A stretch of 64,000 nucleotides of DNA, taken from NCBI RefSeq assembly GCF_023035675.1, contig NZ_CP073136.1, forward strand, positions 496,001-560,000, in the 5' to 3' direction. Under the pieces are notes generated by a model. That model was not told where the DNA came from, did no database searches, and saw only the letters and a program-made list of their open reading frames with translations. This document shows, one piece after another, positions 48,677 through 57,789 of this stretch (position 1 is the first letter of the stretch; every line of letters begins with the position of its first letter). Source of the DNA: Borrelia hermsii DAH (lineage in GTDB: Bacteria; Spirochaetota; Spirochaetia; Borreliales; Borreliaceae). The position numbers and the translations under genes were made by a program.

Positions 48677-49454
48677 ATTTGTTGGTGCAGTTCAGTTAAT
48701 CATTGATATTGGAAACACAAGTATATCTTTTGCATTGTATAGACTGGACAAAATGCAGATATATTGCAAGCTTGGCACAAAACGTGATTTGAGCTTTAAG
48801 GAGCTTTATAAGTTTCTTAAGGTTAAATTTGACTACAAGGTTGATCAAGTGTTTGTAAGTAGTGTTGTACCTGTTATTGACACAGTACTTATCAATGCAA
48901 TTGTTTCCCTTTATAAGGTAAATCCTTTATTCATTCGATTTGATTTAAGTTATGACTTAAGTTTTAATCTTTATAATAACAATAGATTCGTATTAGGGTC
49001 GGATGTTTTTGCAAATCTTGTTGGAGCTATTGAGTATTATAATATTAATGATGCTTTGGTAGTAGATCTTGGAACAGCTTGTACTATTTTTGCGATTAGC
49101 AGAAGGGAAGGTATACTTGGTGGTCTTATTAATGGTGGGCCATTCACAGATTTGAATGCATTAATTCAGAATGCATATCTTTTAAATGATTTTAATCTTG
49201 CAGTACCAAAAAAATTGCTAGGTTTATCAACTATTGATAGTGTAAATAGTGGTGTAATTTATCAGTATAAGTATTTAATAGAAGGCGTTTATCATGAACT
49301 TAGACATAATTATGATAAGGAATTTAGATTGATAATTACAGGTGGAAATTCTTATTTAGTTTTACCTTTAATAAGCGTGGATTTTATAGCTAATTTGTAT
49401 TTGACCCTTGAAGGAATTAGGATTTTGGGAAATGCTTTTAAAGGTGATTATTAG
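48669..49454 (+). CDS. coaX: Type III pantothenate kinase
   Basis: 261-residue ASKHA-fold kinase, the first step of coenzyme A synthesis. Motifs: LIIDIGNTSISFALY with the phosphate-binding Asp, FVSSVVP, GSDVFANLVGA, VVDLGTACTIFAI, and GGLINGGPFTDLNAL. The family needs a monovalent cation and has high ATP Km. The ATG at 48669 is within the end of the previous gene; an earlier TTG at 48657 is unlikely. Confidence 0.95.
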   Translation: MNKFVGAVQLIIDIGNTSISFALYRLDKMQIYCKLGTKRDLSFKELYKFLKVKFDYKVDQVFVSSVVPVIDTVLINAIVSLYKVNPLFIRFDLSYDLSFNLYNNNRFVLGSDVFANLVGAIEYYNINDALVVDLGTACTIFAISRREGILGGLINGGPFTDLNALIQNAYLLNDFNLAVPKKLLGLSTIDSVNSGVIYQYKYLIEGVYHELRHNYDKEFRLIITGGNSYLVLPLISVDFIANLYLTLEGIRILGNAFKGDY

Positions 49455-49551
49455 TGCTTTTATTATGTGTTTTTTTAATAAAGGTTTTTATGATGCGTAA
49501 TTATTAATATTATATTATGTGATATAAATTAAATTTTCTTGTTAATAATGC

Positions 49552-50370
49552 CTAGTATTTAAATTTGAAAATGTTTGTAAATAGTTCTTCTTTATTAAAT
49601 GTTCTGTTTATTCCAAATCGGGTTAAAGAAAAATCATATTTTACAGGGTCATCTTTATTCTTTTTTGAGAAATGTTTTGTGACTTCTATTGCTCTCTTAA
49701 GACTTACATTTTTGTTGTTTTGGAGATTAAATAGTTTTGATGAGATGTCTCTCATGTGAGTATCCATTGGAATTATTAAATCTGATGGGCTGAATTTATT
49801 CCAAATTCCTAAGTCAACATCATCTTTTCTTATCATCCATCTTAAGAATAGAAATAGTCTTTTACAGGCACTTCCCTTTGAAGGTTTTGGAAGTATTATG
49901 CTGAATGAGTGTTCATTGATATTTTCCATTTGTGTTATTAGTTCGTTTAGGCTTGATATGAAGTTTTTATTTTTTTTGTAAATGTTATAGAGTAAATTTT
50001 CAATTGTTAAGTATTTTTCTTGTATTTTTTTCAAAGGTATTAGTAGTCTTATAATATCTTCTGTTTTGAAAAATCTATAAGTAAAGTCTTTATATGTTGT
50101 CTTTAAATCTTCTTTTGTAAGTGTTTTGAGTGTTTTTGAAGGTTTGCTTCCAAGTGGTTTTAAAACGCAATCAATTGCTTTTAATATTTGTTCAACTCTT
50201 CCTAGTGCGAGTGATGAGCTAATGAGACCTGCAAGTTCAATATCTTCTTTTTCTGTATATTTGTACAAAAATTCTAGTGGATCTGGATGCACAAATTCTC
50301 GTTTATTGTATTTGCTATATATAATTTCTAATATGTCTAATATAGTATCCTTATTTTTTTGCTTCATCAA
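49552..50370 (-). CDS. DUF2400 (TIGR02757) family protein
   Basis: 272 residues matching the TIGR02757 family: FTYRFFKTEDIIRLL, KGSACKRLFLFLRWMIRKDD, VDLGIWNKFSPSDLIIPMDTH and DDPVKYDFSLTRFGI, all hallmark stretches. The fold is related to helix-hairpin-helix DNA glycosylase-like proteins, so a nucleic-acid role is suspected but unproven. Its start overlaps the end of the following upstream gene by 20 bases, so it is the last gene of a three-gene minus-strand unit. Confidence 0.85.
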   Translation of the reverse strand: MMKQKNKDTILDILEIIYSKYNKREFVHPDPLEFLYKYTEKEDIELAGLISSSLALGRVEQILKAIDCVLKPLGSKPSKTLKTLTKEDLKTTYKDFTYRFFKTEDIIRLLIPLKKIQEKYLTIENLLYNIYKKNKNFISSLNELITQMENINEHSFSIILPKPSKGSACKRLFLFLRWMIRKDDVDLGIWNKFSPSDLIIPMDTHMRDISSKLFNLQNNKNVSLKRAIEVTKHFSKKNKDDPVKYDFSLTRFGINRTFNKEELFTNIFKFKY

Positions 50371-50962
50371 ATTCTAATAATCCAAGCAATATTTTTTTTA
50401 ACTTTTTATCATAAAGTTTATCTTTGGCCCATTTTCCGGTAAGATCATATATTGTTGGAGCAGAGCCTCTTTTGACGAGGTAAAATCTAGGATCAACCAT
50501 ATTGGAATTTATGTTTTGTCTTGAAGCATAAGCTTTTAAATGTTGAATATGTGCTCTTATTCCTTCTTTGATATTAGAAAAAGAATTTCCCTTTGTAAAG
50601 TTATCAGTAGCTCCTATGCCTGAGAAATTATGCTGTTCTTTAGAAACGATACCATTAAATTTTAAAATGCCTGTTTCAAGTAGCATTTGAGCATAGGCAA
50701 TATCATAATTTATGCCTTCAATTATGGCTTCATCTATGTAAGTTTGTGCAATTGTTTTAACGTATTCTGCTTCAAGGTGGGGATTCATTTTTAATGTATA
50801 TCTTATAAGATCTTCTACTTGACTTTTTCCTTTACTTAGTAGGAAGGGAATATATTTTTCTTTTTGTATTTCAGTATTTATTTCAATTATTTCTTCAATA
50901 CAGTAACTCTTTACTGTTAGCAATATCAAAGATATTGCTAACAGTATGAATTTTTTTTGCAT
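50351..50962 (-). CDS. Exported GH73-type N-acetylglucosaminidase
   Basis: 203 residues with a signal peptide (KFILLAISLILLTVKSYC; a Cys at its end could be a lipobox, SYC). The glucosaminidase domain has AYAQMLLETGILKF with the catalytic Glu, NFSGIGATDNF, and IREGIRAHIQ-like KEGIRAHIQHLKAYA, as in FlgJ/Bax-type enzymes. It would cut peptidoglycan glycan strands in the periplasm, for growth or flagellar assembly. Three bases from the upstream gene. Confidence 0.87.
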   Translation of the reverse strand: MQKKFILLAISLILLTVKSYCIEEIIEINTEIQKEKYIPFLLSKGKSQVEDLIRYTLKMNPHLEAEYVKTIAQTYIDEAIIEGINYDIAYAQMLLETGILKFNGIVSKEQHNFSGIGATDNFTKGNSFSNIKEGIRAHIQHLKAYASRQNINSNMVDPRFYLVKRGSAPTIYDLTGKWAKDKLYDKKLKKILLGLLEFDEAKK

Positions 50963-50964
50963 TT

Positions 50965-52251
50965 TTAAGATCCTCTGTCCTCAATGAATTTATTGATTTC
51001 GTTGATTACAAAATCAAACCTTGGTAGCATTAATTTTTTGTCTTTAAAGAAATTGAAACTTTCTAAATAACTTCTACTGAAGATGAAATCAGAAATTTCA
51101 CCAATGTTATTCATGTTTATTACTTTTATATAAGATGGATCTGTGTTTGTTTTTTGCCATTCATTCTCATCTTGTTTTATTAGTAGTTGCAGTGTTTTTA
51201 TTTTGAAGTTTTGAGGTTTTCCACCGATATTTATGTATTTTTTTATTTGCTTGTTTTTACTAATGATTGCATTTGCAATATTTGCTTGATTCCCCATTGT
51301 AATTAGAATTAATTGATTCAGCTCTACTCTTGGATCTAGAAATTTTAATTTTTGAGTTGATTTAATAAGTTCAAGAACATTTTGAATTTCTATAACTTCA
51401 GATGTTTTGTCTTTTCTGTCGCTGAAAATTTTGATAGGTTCTATTAGATACTTAATAGTTGCGTTTGAAATATAAGTTAACAAGCTTGTATTGTTGTTTG
51501 TAATAAAATTACTAGCGTTCATATGGTTGTATTGTGGAGCGTATAGATATACGATATTTCCTTTTTTAACTAGTCTGTTTACAAATGATTTAAACATTGA
51601 ATCATGAGAATAAAATGGCAGTATAATTAAGATACTATCATATAATTTTTGATTATTGCTAATTGGAGCATCTTTATATACATTCTCATATTTTGGCAGA
51701 TAGTTCATTTCATTTATAAAAAATGGATTAAAATCGTAATGAAAAAAAGGATTTTGACGTTTAAGTCCTAGCGTAAAATTGATTGGATACCATACTGATA
51801 AATTTAAATTATTCTTATGATCTTTGATTTTTGTAAATCCTACTTTGTAGCTGGAATTTACATCTTTTGGATAGTCTGTAAAGAAACCAAGGTATGAAAA
51901 TATAGTTGCAATTAGTACGACCATTATAGATGGTAGTACTATCATTATTTTAAATGGGATAGTAAAAATGATTCTTTTAAGTTTATTATCTTTTCTCTTT
52001 GTGCGTCTTCTAAGAATTATTGTTTTTATGATTTTCATGGTAGTTGTTATTAAAAAGAATAAAAATATGGATCCGGCATAAAACATTAATGGTCTTATTT
52101 CTATGAGATATAGAGTAATTATAAAAAAGATTCCGGGGAAGACTATGAAATAATCTTCGTAAGAAAATTCTCTTTTAAAATTGAATAAATTTATTATTAA
52201 AAATATACTAAAACTTAATAAAAATATTGTTTCGTAAGATTGTTCATGCAT
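50965..52251 (-). CDS. Membrane protein with serine-less alpha/beta-hydrolase-like domain
   Basis: 428 residues. Four transmembrane helices (about 10-22, 36-52, 58-70, 100-122), then an extracytoplasmic domain resembling PAF-acetylhydrolase/dienelactone hydrolases: LSVWYPI, ILIILPFYSHDSMFKSFVNRL, KKGNIVYLYAPQYN, and a strand-turn LILITMGNQANIANA near 314-328. The nucleophile elbow, normally GHSxGG, has no Ser (TMGNQA), so enzyme activity is doubtful. The family link is by pattern only. AAGGA precedes the ATG and a promoter is visible at 52275-52302. Confidence 0.65.
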   Translation of the reverse strand: MHEQSYETIFLLSFSIFLIINLFNFKREFSYEDYFIVFPGIFFIITLYLIEIRPLMFYAGSIFLFFLITTTMKIIKTIILRRRTKRKDNKLKRIIFTIPFKIMIVLPSIMVVLIATIFSYLGFFTDYPKDVNSSYKVGFTKIKDHKNNLNLSVWYPINFTLGLKRQNPFFHYDFNPFFINEMNYLPKYENVYKDAPISNNQKLYDSILIILPFYSHDSMFKSFVNRLVKKGNIVYLYAPQYNHMNASNFITNNNTSLLTYISNATIKYLIEPIKIFSDRKDKTSEVIEIQNVLELIKSTQKLKFLDPRVELNQLILITMGNQANIANAIISKNKQIKKYINIGGKPQNFKIKTLQLLIKQDENEWQKTNTDPSYIKVINMNNIGEISDFIFSRSYLESFNFFKDKKLMLPRFDFVINEINKFIEDRGS

Positions 52252-52274
52252 AAAAAATAATTTTTCCTTAGATA

Positions 52275-52302
52275 ATTATAAGCATAAAAACGCTATTTAC
52301 AA
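52275..52302 (-). promoter_or_regulatory. Candidate promoter of the 52251-49552 minus-strand unit
   Basis: On the minus strand TTGTAA (52297-52302) and TATAAT (52275-52280, perfect) are 16 bases apart, 24 bases before the start codon of the membrane protein gene. Confidence 0.5.
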
Positions 52303-52615
52303 AATAATTTATTAAGTTATAAAGTAGATTATTATGATATAATGTAGGCGATGTTATTTGATTTTTATTTTAATAAATAGGGATTGATATTTATCTTGTT
52401 TGATTTTAGGTATTAATTATTGATTATGACTTTTTGAATTTTTATTTGAAAATCTAAAATTAGAGTTATAATTAATGATGGTTGAGGGGGTGGTTTATAA
52501 TTTCTTTTTCTGAAAACTAAGTTAGTTTAATTTTGTGTTTCTTGCATTTAAGTCATTTATTATGTATTGTTTTATCTGATATCTTATTTTATTCTTTTAT
52601 CGTTTGGTTTTATTA

Positions 52616-52624
52616 TGGTATAAT
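52616..52624 (+). promoter_or_regulatory. Extended -10 promoter of the MBL hydrolase gene
   Basis: TGG-TATAAT, an extended -10 element with perfect hexamer at 52619-52624, ending 28 bases before the ATG. No good -35 box lies at the usual spacing, as expected for an extended -10 promoter. Confidence 0.5.
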
Positions 52625-52652
52625 TGGATTCCTTAAGGGGTAATGTTAGTAC

Positions 52653-53411
52653 ATGTTGGGAATCTTTTTAGGAACCGGTGCATCAAGTGGTGTTCCTATG
52701 TTGAATTGCAGTTGTAGAGTATGCAGTTTAAACTTTGGTAAGAATAAAAGACTTAGAAGTGCCTTTTTCCTTAGTTTATATGGAATGAACTTGTTAATCG
52801 ATACAGGTCCTGATATTAGAGCTCAGCTTTTAAGAGAAAATATCGTTAAGTTGGATTTGGTATTGTATACTCATGAGCATTATGATCATATTATGGGTCT
52901 TGATGATATTAAATTTTATACAAGGACTGCTCCTTTGCCTATTTATGCGCGAGAGAGCACAATGCAACACATTAAAAATGCCTTTCCGCATAATTTTTCG
53001 TCAAAAGTATCTATAAGTGGGAAAGCAAATATTATTCCTGGATTGGCAGTGGATTTGCAACAAATTTTTTTTAGAGGAATAAAGATAATGCCAATTCCTT
53101 TATTACATGGAGATATAATTAGTTTAGGCTATAGAATAGATAATCTAGCATATCTTACTGATGTTAAATCTATTCCTGAAATTTCTTACAACTATTTAAA
53201 GGGCTTGGATGTACTCGTAATAGATGCCTTAAGGATTAAACCTCATCCTGGACATCTGAATTTTGATGATGCTATTAATGAGGTTAAAAAAATAAATCCT
53301 AAGATTGCTTATTTTACACATATTTCACATGATATCCTGCATGAGGAATTTGATTATCTAAAGAGAGATGATATTTATTTGGCTTATGATGGGCTGCAGA
53401 TACATGTTTAA
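52653..53411 (+). CDS. Metallo-beta-lactamase-fold hydrolase (PhnP-like)
   Basis: 252 residues. LFLGTGASSGVPMLNCSCRV start with the Cys cluster (C-S-C-x-x-C) of PhnP-type proteins that may bind structural Zn; the catalytic motif YTHEHYDHIMG, then PIPLLHGD, LAYLTDVK, and C-terminal FTHISHD supply metal ligands. PhnP is a cyclic ribose phosphate phosphodiesterase, but no phn genes are near, so the substrate is open. Followed by xth after 19 bases. Confidence 0.88.
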   Translation: MLGIFLGTGASSGVPMLNCSCRVCSLNFGKNKRLRSAFFLSLYGMNLLIDTGPDIRAQLLRENIVKLDLVLYTHEHYDHIMGLDDIKFYTRTAPLPIYARESTMQHIKNAFPHNFSSKVSISGKANIIPGLAVDLQQIFFRGIKIMPIPLLHGDIISLGYRIDNLAYLTDVKSIPEISYNYLKGLDVLVIDALRIKPHPGHLNFDDAINEVKKINPKIAYFTHISHDILHEEFDYLKRDDIYLAYDGLQIHV

Positions 53412-53430
53412 CTTGAATTGGTAAATAGTT

Positions 53431-54192
53431 ATGAATTTAATTTCTTGGAATGTCAATGGAATAAGAGCTGTTTTTGGTAAGGGTTTCTTTGAGTTTATTG
53501 AAAAATATAATCCGGATATCTTGTGTCTTCAGGAAACCAAGGCTTGCAAAGAGCAGTTACCAAAAGAGCTTATTAGCATTGAGGGGTATTATTCTTATTT
53601 TTCAAAATCCATAATCAAGGGTTATAGTGGGGTTGCTCTTTATTCAAAGATTGAGCCTATTAAATTAGAGAATATGAGAATGGAAATATTTGATAGAGAA
53701 GGGAGATGTCTTATTGCTCATTATCGTGATTTTATCCTTATTAATGCGTATTTTCCTAATTCCCAAGCTTTAAGAAAAAGACTTAATTATAAGCTTGAAT
53801 TTTTAATGAGCCTTGAATCTATTGCAAATTCATTTGTAACTGCTGGAAAGAATGTTGTTATTTGTGGTGATTTTAATATTGCGCATACAGAAATTGATCT
53901 TTCTAATCCTAAGTCCAGCAGAGAATCTGCTGGTTTTTATATTGAAGAGACTACTTGGATGGATAACTTTTTAAATGGAGGTTATGTAGATACCTTTAGA
54001 ATGTTTAACGGGGAGCCAGGTAACTATACTTGGTGGGATTATAGAACAAGGGCAAGAGAGCGTAATATAGGTTGGAGGATTGATTATTTTCTTGTAAATA
54101 AAGTCTTTAAATCTGAGGTAAGGGATGCTTTAATTTTAAATGAGGTAATGGGTAGCGATCATTGTCCTGTTTTTTTAGAGTTAAAGCAGTAA
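53431..54192 (+). CDS. xth: Exodeoxyribonuclease III (AP endonuclease)
   Basis: 253-residue ExoIII family enzyme for base-excision repair. LISWNVNGIRAV (metal site), ILCLQETKA with catalytic Glu, VVICGDFNIAHTEIDLSNPK with Asp/Asn, and the C-terminal GSDHCPVFLEL with the catalytic Asp-His pair. It cuts DNA 5' of abasic sites and trims 3' blocks. Also named exoA in borreliae. Confidence 0.97.
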   Translation: MNLISWNVNGIRAVFGKGFFEFIEKYNPDILCLQETKACKEQLPKELISIEGYYSYFSKSIIKGYSGVALYSKIEPIKLENMRMEIFDREGRCLIAHYRDFILINAYFPNSQALRKRLNYKLEFLMSLESIANSFVTAGKNVVICGDFNIAHTEIDLSNPKSSRESAGFYIEETTWMDNFLNGGYVDTFRMFNGEPGNYTWWDYRTRARERNIGWRIDYFLVNKVFKSEVRDALILNEVMGSDHCPVFLELKQ

Positions 54193-54214
54193 AGTGTGTG
54201 TATGGAAGATGTAT

Positions 54215-54961
54215 ATGAGTAGATATTTTATAACAATTCTGTTTTTTTTTATTCATGGTTTTATTTTTGGGATTAATTTAGAGAGTGTTGATTTTTACCG
54301 CAGTCTTGATAAGGAAGAGTTATTATTTGTGATTCACTTATTGGAGCGAGAGAAAAATTTGACTCAAAAAAATGAATTTTTTACGTATATTGATCTAGCA
54401 AAGCGGGTTTTAACTGAAAGGGGTGTTCAAGTTTTAAGTGGCGGTAATGAGTTAGATGGTATGCATCATATTAATATTCTGCAACGCCCAGAGAATTATA
54501 ATAGTTCGAAGTTCGTCTTAAAGGCCTCGAAAGATTTAAATATTTTTGTTTATTTTGATGGTAGTGATAGATTTTTAAAAACTTTAGATGGGCGCAATGT
54601 AGGTGTTCAAGATGGTAATTTTGTGATTTTAGAGCCAGTATCCTTTAAAGGGTATGATAATGTATCAAGTGAGCATACTACTATTGAAATTTATGAGACG
54701 AGTATTTTAAGTCCTGATTTTAGTAAGTTTGTTTTAGATAAATTGAAACCTTTTGTATATGTTAGGGAATTGAATAAGAGGGTTTACCTTGATGATATTT
54801 CAAAGTTATCGAAGGGGGAACTTTTATTTTTATTTTATGAATTGTTTCCCATTTCTAGGTTAAAGGGTTTACAGGATTGGTATGATTTTGGATTTTCATC
54901 TATTTTAAGAGAAATTAAAAAAGTTTATGACATAAGAATAAATGCAAGGAAAAGGGAATGA
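54215..54961 (+). CDS. Exported hypothetical protein upstream of the M16 protease
   Basis: About 248 residues with a signal peptide (MSRYFITILFFFIHGFIFGI). No family recognised. Mature part has alternating helical and beta segments, many Asp/Lys, no Cys. Start chosen at ATG 54215 since GGAAG lies six bases upstream; earlier in-frame GTG (54194) and ATG (54209) exist. The last codon overlaps the protease ATG (ATGA), so the two are co-translated and may act together in the periplasm. Confidence 0.72.
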   Translation: MSRYFITILFFFIHGFIFGINLESVDFYRSLDKEELLFVIHLLEREKNLTQKNEFFTYIDLAKRVLTERGVQVLSGGNELDGMHHINILQRPENYNSSKFVLKASKDLNIFVYFDGSDRFLKTLDGRNVGVQDGNFVILEPVSFKGYDNVSSEHTTIEIYETSILSPDFSKFVLDKLKPFVYVRELNKRVYLDDISKLSKGELLFLFYELFPISRLKGLQDWYDFGFSSILREIKKVYDIRINARKRE

Positions 54962-57789
54962 AATACGAACATATTCATATTAACAATATTAGTATATTAA
55001 AATTTGTCTTTTTAATTTTGGTCTTTCTGTTTTTATCTTGTTCATCTGCTAAGTTAAAGGTTGATAAAAACTTAGTAAGTGGCCAGCTTGAAAATGGACT
55101 TAAATATTATATTTATGGCAATCAACTTCCAAGTAAGGCTGTTCATATGGGAGTTTTGTTTAATGTTGGATCTTTAAACGAAGAGGAAAATGAGAGAGGT
55201 TTGGCTCATTATCTTGAACATATGGCTTTTAAGGGTACAGCGGATTATCCTGGTGGTGAGGGTGTTTTTGAAGTTCTTAAGAAATTTGGGATGAAATTTG
55301 GAGCTGATATTAATGCTTATACTAGTTTTGATAAAACTTATTATCACCTTGATTTGCCAGATGGTGGTAATGAGTCAGAGATTGATGAGGCCTTGAATGT
55401 ATTAAGGAACTGGGCTTTTCAAATTGAATTTGATGAAACAGAAATAGATAAAGAGCGTAATGTTGTTCTTGAAGAGAAAAAGCGTGGAGATAATTATTCT
55501 GGTAGGGTAGCTGAAAAAATGTTCGGGGTTATTTTGGGCGATAGTAAATATGCAGTCAGATTTCCTATTGGACTTGAAGAGAGAATTTTATCTTTTAAAT
55601 CAGAAGATTTTAAGAAATTTTATAAGAAATGGTATAGACCAGATCTTACTAGCATCATTGTTGTGGGAGATATTGCTCCTGATAAAATTGAAAATAAAAT
55701 AAGAGAACGGTTTGCATCTTTAGAGAAACCGGTAAGTGAGCCTGAAAAGGTTAAAATAAATTTGGGTACGAGCATTGATGAAAAATTTATAAGTATAGAA
55801 GATATTGAGATACCATTTCCTAGTCTGAATTTTGTTATTAAAAAGAGGATTAAAAATAATAGTTTTGATACTGTTGATTATGTTGCAAGAATGGTTGAGA
55901 AAACCTTATTAGATGAGCTTTTTGTAAATAGATTTTATGAGTTAAAGATCGCTGGAACAAATTATTTTATGTCATTTGATAAATTTGATTCGGAATTTAA
56001 ATCCGATGATAATTATGTTTTGATTAATGAAATTTCATTTAAGATTAATCCAGAGCATTTTAAAGAAGCTATTGAAGGGTTTTTCTATGAAATTGAGAGA
56101 ATTAAGAGATTTGGTTTTACAAAAGGTGAAATCGATAAGATCAAGTCTAAGCTTATAAGTTCTGCTAAGCTAAGCAAGGATAATATCAATAAGCGATATT
56201 CATCTAGTATTGCACGTACCTTAGTAGATAGTATTTCTCAAGATTCTTTGATGTTTGATATGAATGAATATTTTGATATTATTATTGAGCATCTAAATAA
56301 AATTAGCCTAAGAGAAATATCAAATTTTGCCAAGCGTGAAGCATCCATAGATGATATGGCTATTATTTATTCTTATTCTAAGAAATTTCATCCCAATTTA
56401 ACTTTTGAAGAGATGAAAGAATTGCGTGATCTTGCTTTAGAGAGAGAAATTAAACCTTATGATGATATATCAATTCAGGGTGAATTCTTTAAAAAGTCTT
56501 TGGAAAGTAAAAATATTATTGATGAGAAAGAATTATCTGATGGAATTTCATCATTTATGCTGGAGAATGGAGTTGAAGTTTACTTTAAGCAAAATGATCA
56601 GAAAAAAAATGTAGTTAATTTTAGAGCATCTTCTTGGGGTGGTTTGTTAAGTGAGGATGCTGAACTTGTTCCTGTTTTGTCTTTAGCCCCAGGAGTAGTT
56701 TCTAATTCAGGGTATGGGGATTATTCTCAGCTTCAAGTTGAAAAATATTTGTCAGATAAGGTTGTAAGTTTAACCCCAACAGTTGGTGATCAAATGTCGA
56801 TCATTAATGGTAGCGCTGATACTAAGGATATTGAAACTCTTTTTAAGCTTATATACTTTACATTTAATGAGCCAAAGATAGATGATGTTGTTTTGCAAAG
56901 TACCATTGATGATGTAAAAGCAACAATTAAGAGTAAGGAGAATAGTTCTAAATATCTTTTTAATAGTGCTGTTAGGAGATTTTATAATAATGATGATTAC
57001 CGTTTGAGAGACATTAAAGAATCTGATTTGAAAAATGTATCAAAGGGTGTTCTTTTGGATTTCTATAAAAGGAGATTTACTTATGCAAATAACTTCAAAT
57101 TTGTTTTTGTGGGAGATGTTGACTTAGAGACAATAAAAAATCTTTCAAGTAAGTATTTAGGTAATTTAAGTTCCAAAAAATTGGATGAGTTTAGAGATTT
57201 GGATTATTCTTATAAGAAAAGTACGGATAGAATAGTTATAAAAAAAGGTGAGGATTCAACTAGTACTGTGTGCATTTTGTATCCTTTTAAGTTCAATTAT
57301 ACACCTGAGGATCTTATAAATTATGAGGCTTTAGCATCGCTATTAACTGAAGGTCTTGTTAAAACTATTAGAAGAAAGCAATCTAGCGTTTATTCAATAG
57401 GAGCATCTTTTGATTATTTACTTAGAAAACATTCTAATTCGGATGGTTTTTTAACTGTGTATTTTACTGTTGAACCTAAGGTCTTAGATAATGTCTTGAA
57501 GGCTGTTAATGAGTATATATTAGAAAAACAAAAAGTAGCTTTTGTGGACGAGGATTTTAATTATATTAAGAAGAATATTATTAAAAATCATAATATTAGT
57601 TCTGAATCTAATGGGTATTGGATTTCAAAGATATTATATACAGTTATTTGGTATGGTGCCTTAAGAGATACTTTCAGTGCTAAATTTATTGAAAATAATT
57701 TAAGTAAAGACACCATAAATATGTTGTTTAAGAAAATTGATGTTAAGCAAGGAGTAGAGATTGTATTAAGCCCAGAAAAGGGTAATTAA
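54958..57789 (+). CDS. Lipoprotein M16-family zinc metalloprotease (insulinase/pitrilysin-like)
   Basis: 943 residues with two M16 halves. Lipoprotein signal: hydrophobic stretch FVFLILVFLFLS followed by Cys28. The inverted zinc motif HYLEH at 84-88 (H-x-x-E-H) followed downstream by NVVLEEKKRG supplies His, Glu, His and the distant Glu. The C-terminal half (from about 530) is the inactive pairing half. Likely faces the periplasm and degrades peptides. ATG overlaps the preceding gene; its end overlaps the converging minus-strand gene by 4 bases. Confidence 0.92.
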   Translation: MKYEHIHINNISILKFVFLILVFLFLSCSSAKLKVDKNLVSGQLENGLKYYIYGNQLPSKAVHMGVLFNVGSLNEEENERGLAHYLEHMAFKGTADYPGGEGVFEVLKKFGMKFGADINAYTSFDKTYYHLDLPDGGNESEIDEALNVLRNWAFQIEFDETEIDKERNVVLEEKKRGDNYSGRVAEKMFGVILGDSKYAVRFPIGLEERILSFKSEDFKKFYKKWYRPDLTSIIVVGDIAPDKIENKIRERFASLEKPVSEPEKVKINLGTSIDEKFISIEDIEIPFPSLNFVIKKRIKNNSFDTVDYVARMVEKTLLDELFVNRFYELKIAGTNYFMSFDKFDSEFKSDDNYVLINEISFKINPEHFKEAIEGFFYEIERIKRFGFTKGEIDKIKSKLISSAKLSKDNINKRYSSSIARTLVDSISQDSLMFDMNEYFDIIIEHLNKISLREISNFAKREASIDDMAIIYSYSKKFHPNLTFEEMKELRDLALEREIKPYDDISIQGEFFKKSLESKNIIDEKELSDGISSFMLENGVEVYFKQNDQKKNVVNFRASSWGGLLSEDAELVPVLSLAPGVVSNSGYGDYSQLQVEKYLSDKVVSLTPTVGDQMSIINGSADTKDIETLFKLIYFTFNEPKIDDVVLQSTIDDVKATIKSKENSSKYLFNSAVRRFYNNDDYRLRDIKESDLKNVSKGVLLDFYKRRFTYANNFKFVFVGDVDLETIKNLSSKYLGNLSSKKLDEFRDLDYSYKKSTDRIVIKKGEDSTSTVCILYPFKFNYTPEDLINYEALASLLTEGLVKTIRRKQSSVYSIGASFDYLLRKHSNSDGFLTVYFTVEPKVLDNVLKAVNEYILEKQKVAFVDEDFNYIKKNIIKNHNISSESNGYWISKILYTVIWYGALRDTFSAKFIENNLSKDTINMLFKKIDVKQGVEIVLSPEKGN

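Larger units (their letters stand above)
52252..52652. other. 401-bp divergent intergenic region
   Basis: Between the minus-strand membrane protein gene and the + strand MBL hydrolase gene. It holds the two promoters listed here and no ORF of note; a G-rich patch GAGGGGGTGG near 52490 stands out in otherwise AT-rich DNA but no start codon with a usable frame follows. Confidence 0.5.
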
